Source: Cyrtodaria siliqua (lineage: Eukaryota > Mollusca > Bivalvia > Adapedonta > Hiatellidae). Taken from it: DNA of 64,000 nt. The notes below the pieces were generated by a model. That model was not told the DNA's origin. It did not search any database and saw nothing but the letters and a program-made list of their open reading frames with translations. Below, piece after piece: positions 44,394 through 54,395 of the stretch (within the stretch, counting starts at the first letter, position 1; every line of letters begins with the position of its first letter). The position numbers were made by a program, and so were the translations under genes. The stretch lies in NCBI GenBank assembly GCA_037043455.1, contig JAWPHD010000227.1, positions 62,001 to 126,000 on the forward strand, given 5' to 3'.

Positions 44394-46238
44394 CAAGAGG
44401 CCCAAGAGGGCCTGTGGACGCTCTACTGGCTAACATGGCTCTTATAACATCAATGAAGCGAGTGACTGCCATTTACGTTTTTTTGAAAGTTTCAGGCAAA
44501 AAACAGCTTTTTGACTAAATCAAGGGCCATAACTAAAGAATCTGGTAAATTTTGTAAAGATTAGATGAAAAATGAAGGCCATACCGTATTAACGAGGCAA
44601 AATATAGCATTTATTTCTGGTCCAACATAGAGATAAAAAAAAAAAAAAAAAAAAAATCTGAAAAAAAATGGAATAATTTCAACAAAAAAAAATATATGAA
44701 AAACATAATTATAATTAAAACAAATAAAAAAAAAAAAAAATAAAAAAAATAATAATAAAAAAAAAAAAAAAAAAAATAAATAAAAAAATAAATAAATAAT
44801 GATTAAAATAAAAATGAATAATAATATAAAAAAGACAGCTGTAAAATCTGGTAAAGTTTGGCAAAGATCAGATGCAAAATGAAGGCCTTATCGTAGGACG
44901 AGGCATATTATAGCATTTTTAACAAAATCAAGGGCCATAACTCCGCTGTTACTTGTCCGATCTGGTTGGTTTTCGAACTTGACCAAGCTTTCATAGACAT
45001 TAACAATTTCATGAAGTTTGGTAAAGATCGGATGAAAAATGAAGGCGCTATCGTCTTAACGAGGCAAAATATATCATTTTGAAGTAAATCAAGGGCCATA
45101 ACTCCGATGTTACTGGTCCGATATGGCTGGTTTTCGAACTTGTCTGAGCTTTCATTGATATTAACAATCTGATAAAGTTTGGTAAAGATCGGATGAACAA
45201 TGAAGCCCCTATAGTCTTAACGAGGCAAAATATAGCATTTTTAACTAAATCAAGGGCCATAACTCTGCTGTTACTACTTCGATATGGCTGGTTTTCGAAC
45301 TTGTCCAAGCTTTCTTTGATATTAACAATCTGTTCAAGTTTGGTAAAGATTGGATGAACAATGAAGCCCCTATTGTCTTAACGAGGCAAAATATAGCATT
45401 TTTAACTAAATCAAGGGCCATAACTTCCCCGTTACTGGTCCGATATGGCTGGTTTTCAAACTTGTTCGAGCTTTCAACGACATTAACAATCTGATAAATA
45501 TTGGTAAAGATCGGATGAACAATGAAGCCCCTATCGTCTTAACAATGCAAAATATAGCATTTTTAACTAAATCAAGGGCTACAACTCCGCTGATACTAGT
45601 CCGATATGGCTGGTTTTCGAACTTGTCCGAGCTTTCATTGATATTAACAACGTGGTAAAGTTTGGTAAAGATAGGAAGAAAAATGAAGGCCCTATCGTCT
45701 TAACGAGGCAAAATTTAGCAATATAGCATTTTTAACTAAATCAAGGGCAATAACTCCGCTGTTACTTGTCCGATCTGGCTGGTTTTCGAACTCATCCGAG
45801 CTTTTTATTGATATTAACAACCTGTTAAAGTTTGGTAAAGATCGGATGAAAAATGAAGGCCCTATCGTCTTAACGAGACAAAAGTTAACAACGGACGACG
45901 GACGGACGGACGGACGACGGACAACTCGGCATCCCATAAGCTCTGCTGGCCTTTGGCCAGTAGAGCTAAAAATGAAGGTCCTATCGTCTTAACGAGGCAA
46001 AATATAGCATTTTTAACTAAATCAAGGGTCATAACTCTGCTGTTAGTGGTCAGATATGGCTGGTTTTCAAACTTATCCGAGGTTTTATTGATATTAACAA
46101 TCTGGTAAAGTTTAGTAAAGATCTGATTAAAAATGAAGGCGCTATTGTCCTAAGGAGACAAAAGTTAACAATGGACAGACTACGGACGGACAACTCGCCA
46201 TCCCATAAACTCTGCTGGCCCTTGGCCAGTAGAGTTAA
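44394..46238 (+). mobile_element. Family B element with two right ends
   Basis: Left end ACAAGAGGCCCAAGAGGGCC at about 44393 and GGACGCTCTACTGGC. An A-rich region (44634-44832), then about eight roughly 160-bp units. Right ends occur at about 45938-45970 (hairpin CTGGCCTTTGGCCAG, AGAGCTAAAAA) and 46208-46240 (hairpin CTGGCCCTTGGCCAG, AGAGTTAAAAA). A short extra array between them looks like a second, partial copy. Confidence 0.87.
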
Positions 46239-47076
46239 AAATTAATAACAGTCTGATTTTTATTCAGTGAAATATGTACTAGGAACATGAGTGTAGACTC
46301 GAATAACTATGTAGTAATAAATTGGTTAATTTGAAACAAAAAGATTTATGTTGTTTAAACGTATTTGATTAATTATATGTACAACTATGCATATATACAA
46401 TGAAAACAAATAAAGGATCAGAAGGATAATGCTTATTAAGTTCCTTTCCTTACAATGTTTACATTTAAATTGAAATGGTAGACATTTTGTACATTTCTGG
46501 ATTAACTACTGATACCCTATTATTTATTGTTTGTAAACATCGCTGGGACCACACAATATTTACATTTCTGTTGTTCGAGTGATATAATAATTTATGAAAG
46601 TGTCTCTTTAATAATTTAAAGTTCGACAAGTTGAACCTGTTCGAGCCGGCAGTTTCTTTTTCTTATAATTATAAGCAGGAAGACTTATAGTCGAAATATA
46701 ACTGGGTAAATAAATCAAGGTACTGATTAAAAGCTTCACAACAACTTCAAGTTTTGCTGTGTGTCCCTTTAAGGAAGGTGATTAAACTGGAGATCGAATT
46801 GTTTAAAATTTCTAATGTTTCTTGACGATGGGTGGGGGACTATCAGCGATAAGGCAGCATGCATGAAAGATTCTGTTTTTGTAAAGAATAGTCTAGAGAA
46901 AGCAGGTTTTGTCCTAAAATGAATGAATGGTGTTTTACGGCAGGTCGACACATAAATAGGTCATATTGTGCGCAAAAATCGACGAGATGAAGAAATTAAG
47001 TAGTAATTAATGTAAATATATAAAGATAAAACTATTAAAAATAAGGGACGATATGGTAGTAATATAAACTACATAC
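46239..47076. other. Unassigned AT-rich sequence
   Basis: No gene, repeat unit or RNA recognised. TGTCCCTTTAA at 46762-46772 is the inverted partner of 37783-37793. Confidence 0.45.
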
Positions 47077-47590
47077 ATGTATGTAAATCAACAAATGCAT
47101 GTCAACAAATACTCAATTAAATATATACAAGAATTCATAAATTATAATATATCATTATGGGATCCTGCAAACAGTCTGACATGGGTTGGTCTTTGCTTGG
47201 AAAGTATTGAATTTAACCTTTCCATACCAGAGAAGACAGTTCAAGACCTGCTACTGACTCTTGATTTAATAATTAATATTCTACCGAATATTAGCGAAAC
47301 TTACTGGCAGAGTAATTTCATTGATGCCTGTTATTGACAATATCGCGAGATTCATGACAATGTCATTATACGTATATATCTCCTTGGGATCACTTATTTA
47401 AATTAAACAGTGACTGATCCCTATATTGAGGAATTGCTATTTTGGTAGAATAACGAAGACAATCTGAACATCCGAAAACTGGGTAATGTTTCTCGCTGCC
47501 CGACTATAGTTTATTCAGATGATAGCAACAGAGCATGCGGAGCGTCAATTCAATCTTCCACAAAGCATGGTCAGAAGTAAACGCCTAAAA
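47077..47590 (+). pseudogene. DIRS-like retroelement RT/RNase H fragment
   Basis: The segment up to 47337 contains LTWVGLCLESIEFNLSIPEK, resembling the end of the RT in DIRS-type (tyrosine-recombinase) retroelements, where 'T-W-L-G ... I-S-I-P' precedes the RNase H domain. After stops and frame changes, 47424-47570 gives EELLFW and DNLNIRKLG, then VYSDDSNRACGASIQ, which fits the RNase H start with its first catalytic aspartate ('Y-S-D-A-S-x-x-A/G-C-G-A'). The order and spacing match such elements. No recombinase is seen. It is a degraded fragment directly left of the hairpin satellite, and no link between the two is shown. Confidence 0.55.
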
Positions 47591-47734
47591 AATAGATTTT
47601 TTCTAATTCAGAGAAATTTAAGCAGCAAAAATAGTAATTAATATGTATAGTTCTTTGCTAAAGAACAAGTCGGTTAAATGGTTCACGTATTCTAAAAAAA
47701 AAAATGCGCCAAAATAATTACTATTTTGTCATTT

Positions 47735-50700
47735 TATGGATCCGGCGTCAGGCCGACGCAGACCATATTTATTTGGTATTGTATCGACCCAGTGTCGGGC
47801 GCCGGACAGTCAATTTACGGATACGGTGTCAGGCCGACGTAGAATGTATTTATTTTGTATTGTATCGATCCGGTGTCGGGCAGGCACAATCACTATATTG
47901 TTATTGTATGGATCTGGATTCAGGCCGACGCAGAATGTTTTTTTTTTGTATTGTATCGATCCGGTGTCTGGTGGACACCGTTAATATATTGTCGTTTTAT
48001 GGATCCGGCCGACGCAGAGCATATTTATTTTGTATTGTATCGAATTATTTGCGATCCGAGCTCGGGTAGAAACAGTGACTGACTATATTTTTTATTTTTT
48101 TGTCTTTTTATGGATCCGGCATCAGGCCGAAACAGAATGTATTTATTTTGTTTTGTATCATCCAGTGTCGGGCAGACACATTCACTATATTGTCATTTTA
48201 TGGATCGGTGTCAGAACGAAGCAGAGGAAATTTATTTTGTATTGTATCGAATTGTAGCGATCCGGTGTTGGGCGGACACATTCTCTATATTGTTGTTTTA
48301 TGGAAGAATGCAAAATGTATTTATTTGTCGTTTCATGGATCCGGCGTCAGGCCGTCGTAGAATGTATTTATGTTGTATTGTATCGATCCGGTGTCGGGCG
48401 GACACAGTCACTAAAATGTCATGTTATGGATCCGACGTCAGGCCTACGTAGAATGTATTTATTTTGTATTGTATCGATCCGGTGTCGGGCGGACACAAAC
48501 CATTTCTTCGATCCGGCGTCGGGCCGACCCATATATTTATGTTGTATTGTATCGATCCGGTGCCGGGCGGGCACAAACATTTTTTGGATCCGTCGTCGGG
48601 CCGACGCAGAAAGTATTTATGTTATAGTGTATCGATCCAGTGCCAGGCGGGCACAAACATTACGCAAAGTAATAATTTTGTTGTATCGCACTGTTCTGGT
48701 GTCGGGCAGACACAATCACTATATTGTCATTTTATGGATCTGACGTCAGGCCGACGTAGATTGTATTTATTTTGTATTGTATCGACCCGGTGTCGTGCGG
48801 ACACAGCCACTATATGCAGAAAGTATCTATGTTATATTGTATCGATCCGGTGTCAGGCAGGCAAACATTTTTCTGATCCGACGTCGGGCCGACACAAGTA
48901 ATAATTTTGTTGTATCGCACTGATCTGGCGTCAGGCAGACACAATCAATATATTGTCATTTTATGGATCCGACGTCAGGCCGATGTAGATTGTATTTATT
49001 TTGTACTGTATCGATCCGGCATCGGGCCGACGCAGAAAGTATATATGTTATATTGTATTGATCCGGTGCCAGGCAGGCAAACATTTTTCTGGTCCGACGT
49101 CGGGCCGACACAAGTAATAATTTTGTTGGATCGCACTGATCTGGCGTCGGGCAGACACAATCAATATATTGTCATTTTATGGATCCGGCGTCAGGCCGGC
49201 GCAGAATATACTTATTTTGTATTGTATCAATCCGGTGTCGGGCTGACACACTTACTATATTGTCATTTTATGGTTCCGACGTCTGGCCGACATAGAATGT
49301 ATTTATTTTGCATTGTTTCAATAAGGTGTCTGGCGGTCAGTCATTATTTTGTCATGTTATGGATCCGGCGTCAGGCCGACGTAGAATGTATTTATTTTGT
49401 ATCGTATCGATCAGGTGTCGGGTGGACACAAACCATATTTTGCTTCCGGCGACGGGCCGACGCAGAAAGTATTTATGTTATACTGTATCGATCCGGTGCC
49501 AGGCGGGCAGAAACATTTTTTGGATCCGGCGTCGGGCAAACGCAAAAAGTATTTGTTATATTGTATCGATCCGGTGCCAGGCGGGCACAAACATTTTTTT
49601 GATTCGACGTCGGGTTGACGCAAGTAATAATTTTGATGTATCACACTGATCTGGTGTCGGGCAGACACAATCACTATATTGTCATTTTATGGATCCGACA
49701 TCAGGCCGACGTAGATTGTATTTATTTTGTATTGTATTGATCCGGTGTCGTGCGGACACAGCCACTATATTGTGGTTTTATGGATCCGGCGTCAGGCCGA
49801 TGCAGAATGTACTTATTTTGTATTGTATCGATCCGTTGTCGGGCGGACACACTTACTATATTGTCATTTTATGGTGCCGACGTAGAATGTATTTATTTTG
49901 CATTGTTTCAATAAGGTGTTGGGCGGACACAAACCATATTTTGAATCCGGCGTCGGGTTGACGCAGAAAGTATCTATGTTATATTGTATCGATCCGGTGC
50001 CGGGCGGGCACAAACATTTGTTGGATCCGGCGTCGGGTCACCGCAGAAAGTATCTATGTTATATTGTATCGATCCGGTGCCGGGCGGGCACAAACATTTG
50101 TTGGATCCGGCGTCGGGTCACCGCAGAAAGTATCTATGTTATATTGTACCGATCCAGTGCCAGGCGGGCACAAACATTTTTTGGATCCGGCGTCGGGCCG
50201 ACGCAAGTAATAATTTTGTTGTATCGCACTGACCTGGTGTCGGGCGGACACAATCACTATATTGTCATTTTATGGATCCGACGTCAGGCCGACGTAGAAT
50301 GTATTTATTTTGTATTGTATCGATCCGGTGTCGTGCGGACACAGCCACTATATTGTCGTTTTATGGATCCAGCGTCAGGCCGACGCAGAATGGACTTATT
50401 TTGTATTGTATTGATCCGGTGTCGGGCCGACACACTTACTATAGTCATTTTATGGATCCAACGTCTGGGCGACGTGGAATGTATTTATTTTGCATTGTAT
50501 CAATAAGGTGTCGGGCTGTCAGTCATTTTTTTGTCATTTTATGGATCCAGTGTTAGGCCGACGTAGAATGTATTTATTTTGTATTGTATCGATCCGTTGT
50601 CGGGCGGACACAAACCATATTTTGAATCCGGCGTCGGGTCGACGCAGAAAGCATCTATGTTATATAGTATCGATCCGATGCCGGGCGGGCACAAACATTT

Positions 50701-50985
50701 TTGGGATCCGGCGTCGGCCAGACGCGGAATGTATTTAAGTTATATTGTATCGATCCGGTGCCGGGTGGGCACAAACATGTTTTGAATTTGGCGTCGGGCC
50801 GACGCAAGACACATTTTAAAGTTGTATCGCACTGATCTGGTTTGGTTGGACACATCAACTATTTATGTTATGTAATATGGACCCGGCGTTAGGCCATCAC
50901 ATTATGTATTTACGTTTTACTGAATCGATCCGGTGTCGGTCGGACACAAACCTTTTTGGATTCGGCTTTGGGCCGACGTAGAAAG
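47735..50985 (+). repeat. Micro-hairpin satellite, about 48/97-bp units
   Basis: About 65 related monomers of roughly 48 bp in 3.3 kb, mostly alternating in two types. Type 1: GGATCCG, hairpin GCGTC-AGGCC-GACGC (47745-47759), then AGAATGTATTTATTTTGTAT. Type 2: GATCCG, hairpin GTGTC-GGGCG-GACAC (48391-48405), then AATCACTATATTGTCATTTT. Other stems are ACGTC/GACGT (48743-48757) and GTGCC/GGCAC (48560-48574). Stem sides change together, keeping pairing. Later units lose some AT spacer (ACAAACATTTTTTGGATCC). Several overlapping plus-strand reading frames cross the array, but 97 is not a multiple of 3 and the same peptides appear in different frames, so I do not call them genes. Confidence 0.9.
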
Positions 50986-51329
50986 TATTTATGCTTTAAA
51001 TACCGTTTATTTGGTATAATTTGTCAGTTATTATAGTTTCAATATAAGAAAGGTTCTTGGGTCGTTATAGCGAATGCAAATCCCTTAGAATCGCGCTGAT
51101 TGTGTATTTTAGAGGGATTTATTAATTATGAGGTTAATCACATCTGAAATTGCCAAAATTGACCCGAAAATGACGGCGACTAAAATTTCGCCCCACATGA
51201 ATAAAAAAGCGAAGTCTGCCAAATCAGAGCGAAGTTTAAAGCGACTTCGCCTAATCGCGAGACCTCTGCTCGATTGCTTTCTCAGCCATCTGTTCCGTGC
51301 TTTAATCTCCTACTTCTGGTAAGCCGTTT
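50986..51329. other. Unassigned sequence right of the satellite
   Basis: Contains GCGAAGTTTAAAGCGACTTCGC (51229-51250), a short inverted repeat of a kind common in dispersed repeats. A plus-strand open stretch (51128-51322) has no family resemblance. Confidence 0.4.
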
Positions 51330-52200
51330 ATTCTTATATTTAATATTTCTTTGACTCGATTGTTGGAGCTCGTTGATCTTTCCTTTTGCCTTTTCATGGT
51401 TTCTTTCTATCTCCCTTTTTAGATTACTTTTTTCTTCCTTTTACTTTCCTATTTCATCTGTCAAGGTTTTCATATTTGTCTTTAAGGTATACTTTCCTTT
51501 CTCCTTTTCAAACAGCTTGCTTTCCAAGATGTCTATTCAATGAGACATGAATTTTAACAGTTCATCTGCTTGAACGTTTCTTTAATGAGCTCTTTGAGGT
51601 TACCATCTTCTTTTGTGTACACTTGAGACAGTTTTTTGTTGATTTCTATTAGATGTCAGGGGCGTAGCTTCCAATAGGCCGTGGCCTACACTTTTTTCTG
51701 AGAAATTGAACAAATAAAAATGCCAAAAATGCAATACAAATCGGAGGCCTAGTGGGGTAAGGGGTATACTAGTACTTTGTGTTGATATAAATAACATTAA
51801 ATTACTTTAAATGTTTTCAGCTTCTTTTTAGTTATAAGATATATAATTTACGGTAAAAAGTAAGGATATTGCTCTTATAGACATATTCACTGGTACGAAA
51901 TTTACGCCATAACGCACCTCCGACAGACTAGCATAAAAAAAAAAAATTACGGGGGAGCATGCCCCAGACCCCCCTAGAACTCGGCCTTCACATCATATTC
52001 AGCCGAGCTACGCACCTGGCTGTTTTCTCATTTCAACCATGTCTAGACTAGAACGCATTTCTGATTCGCTATCTTTATTTTGGCTCATTTTTGTAGCCTT
52101 CCTTTTCTTTTTCTGTTCATTATCAACTGGACTAGCGGCACTTGTGTCCAGCTCACTTACACTACTAACATCTTTTCTTTTTCACTTTCACTTTCGTAAT
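51330..52200 (-). pseudogene. LINE ORF1-like coiled-coil pseudogene
   Basis: Minus-strand segments read as a charged coiled-coil protein. An N-terminal part (about 52180-52025) shows SELDTSAASPVDNEQKKK and DSESEMRSSLDMVEMRK. After an inserted TIR element (52018-51657), EINKKLSQVYTKEDGNLKEL continues, followed in shifting frames by ILESKLFEKEK and KGKINELQQS down to about 51345. Stops and frameshifts are frequent. The pattern (acidic/basic head, then heptads) is like ORF1 or gag-like proteins of invertebrate LINEs, but a degraded host coiled-coil gene cannot be excluded. No RT is nearby. Confidence 0.5.
51657..52018. mobile_element. hAT-like MITE, 362 bp
   Basis: The left end is CAGGGGCGTAGCTTCC. 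The right end, as reverse complement, is CAGGTGCGTAGCTCGG (first 12 bases match with one change). It contains GGGGGAGCATGCCCCAGACC near the right end, typical of short non-autonomous elements with CAGGGGCGTAGC ends. An 8-bp target duplication is not recognisable, so hAT is tentative. It splits the coiled-coil pseudogene. Confidence 0.65.
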
Positions 52201-52675
52201 CTTTGCCCAACAGTATAATCGTTGAAATTTTGCGAGTGACCTGGTTACCGGCAATATTTCACGTCATGGCTATAATAAGTTCCATGATAAAGTGTGGCAT
52301 CTTGATAGTTACATTGATGATTTAAATACCTGAAGCAACTGTCCGTATCACCCGTTTCAAAGAAGTTAGATTTGCATGGTAGAAGATGCAATATTGTTCA
52401 AATTGCTGATTTTTTATACTACGTTTGTAGATAAATATGTATTTGCCAGTATATCCTTTTTTATTAATTCATTTTTAATGAATATTTATCCAACGTTGAT
52501 TTTAAAACATACTAAAAACACTCTGGTTTGTTTACATGATCTTGTAGCTGCTGGTACCCGTTTTTATTTTCTTCTGCGTTCATTCTGCATTTATTTGGGG
52601 TACTTGAACGCATAAACAGAAATGTCAGAGAGTTTGATGAATTTCCACAATACAATGTAAACTGAAATGAAATTT
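52201..52675. other. No recognisable feature
   Basis: AT-rich. A plus-strand open stretch at 52376-52615 has no family resemblance. Confidence 0.45.
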
Positions 52676-52804
52676 TGACATTTTGTGTCCGTTTCCTGTC
52701 TTTTATTATTTCCGCAATGCAACTTGAAAAAGAATTGTGGTCACAATTTCTTTTCAAGTTACATTGTTAACTTAATAAGACAGGAAACGGGCACCAAATG
52801 TAAT
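52676..52804. mobile_element. Foldback hairpin element, about 130 bp
   Basis: The two halves are imperfect inverted repeats of about 60 bp. TTTGTGTCCGTTTCCTGTCT on the left pairs with AGACAGGAAACGGGCACCAAA on the right, and CAACTTGAAAAAGAATTGTG with CACAATTTCTTTTCAAGTT, around a GTCA centre near 52740. This looks like a small foldback MITE. Confidence 0.75.
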
Positions 52805-52884
52805 CACTGTGACTTTGACTTTTGACATACTTACCCACAACACATATCGGTCATTGCTTTACCACAGGATATATTTGGGTAAAA

Positions 52885-53112
52885 TGTCAATACTGAATGT
52901 CTTTGTTTGTTTGTTTGTATGGTGTTTTACATCATTTTCAACACATGCAAGGTTATATATGACGGTCGATTTTTTCTGTTGGAAGCAGACCACCCACTTT
53001 ACCTGAACCAGTACTCACTCAGTACACCTTCCACCATCCGTAAGAATCGACACTTCCTCACTTACAAGTCAAACCCAGTGCTATTTGAATCCGGAGCGGT
53101 AAGAGGAGAAGA
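52885..53112 (-). mobile_element. SINE-1 copy, 5'-truncated
   Basis: Reverse-strand match to 55214-55475. It contains TTTGTTTGTTTGTATGGTGT (tail complement), ATATGACGGTCGATTTTTTC, GCAGACCACCCACTTTACC and CGTAAGAATCGACACTTCCT. The tRNA-like head is absent or degenerate. Confidence 0.8.
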
Positions 53113-53117
53113 TTGAA

Positions 53118-54395
53118 ACAAGAGGTCAATGACATTGAAGCTCTACTGATTGATTTTGATTTCAGGAAGTAGTCGCTACAACTTGTTTTTTTTAAATTTA
53201 TTTTTAGCCGTGGCGGCCATCTTGAATTTCCGGCCGACCTGAAATTTTGCTAGGATCAATTAGACATCAAGAGCAACATTCCTGTGAAGTTTCATGAAAT
53301 CCGTCAAGTAGTTTCAGAGGAGAAGTCGCTACAAGTTTTCACTATATAACTCTATGTTAACAAAGATGGCCGCTGACAGCCATGTTTAACATCGAATCAA
53401 AACGATTTTTGACAAGGACCAACATCATGTCATGCTGATCATTTTAGAAATCTTCCCATATCAATATCACTTATAGTTTTCAAGAAGAAGTCGCTACAAA
53501 CTTGTATTTTGAAAATCTATTTTTAGCCATGGCGGCCATCTTGAATTTCCGGCCGACCTGAAATTTTGCTAGGATCAATTAGACATCAAGAGCAACATTC
53601 CTGTGAAGTTTCATGAAAATCCGTCAAATAGTTTCAGAGGAGTAGTCACTACAAGTTTTCATTATATAACTCTATGTAAACAAAGATGGCCACTGGCAGC
53701 CATGTTTAACGTCGAATCAAAATAATGTTCGACTCGGATAACCATCATGTCATACTGATCATTTTAGAAAAAGTCCCATATCAATATCACTTATAGTTTT
53801 CAAGAAGAATTCGCTACAAACTTGTATTTTGAAAATTTATTTTTAGTCGTGGCGGTCATCTTGAATTTCCGGCCGACCTGAAATTTTGCTAGGATCAATT
53901 AGACATCAAGAGCAACATTCCTGTGAAGTTTCATGAAAATCCGTCGAGTAGTTTCAGAGGAGTAGTCGCTACAAGTTTTCATTATATAAATCTATTTAAA
54001 CAAAGATGGCCGCTGGCAGCCATGTTTAACGTCGAATCAAAACGATTTTTGACAAGGACCAACATCATGTCATGCTGATCATTTTAGAAAAAGTCCCATA
54101 TCTATATCACTTAGGAGTTTTCAAGAAGTAGTCGCTACAAACTTGTTTTTTAAAAATCTATGTTTAGATTTGGCGGCCATCTTGGATTTCACATCAACAT
54201 GAATTTTTGCTAGGATCAACTAGACTTCATGGGCAACATTTCTGTAAAGTTTCATGAAAATCCATTTAGTAGTTTCAGAGTAGTAGTCGCTACAAAAAAA
54301 AATTACGGACGGACAGACAGACAGGCGGACGGACGGACGACGGACACCGCACCACGGCATAAGCTCAGCTGATCTCTGATCAGTAGAGCTAAAAA
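53118..54395 (+). mobile_element. Family A element, complete
   Basis: Left end ACAAGAGGTCAATGACATTG with AGCTCTACTGAT, just under four 320-bp units, a GGACGGACAGACAGACAGGC tract, and right-end hairpin AGCTCAGCTGATC/GATCAGTAGAGCT then AAAAA. Non-repeat sequence lies on both sides, so this copy shows the true ends well. Confidence 0.9.

Noticed and set aside
47704..50738. Long overlapping plus-strand reading frames (up to about 230 codons) with repeated peptides such as CIVSIRCRADT
   Set aside because: They run through the 97-bp satellite. The same peptides appear in all three frames because 97 is not a multiple of 3, and there is no splice or start context. Low stop density of the repeat explains them.
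47735..50985. CRISPR-like array
   Set aside because: The regular repeat-spacer look is superficial. Spacers are themselves repeated, the host is an animal, and no cas-like gene exists nearby.
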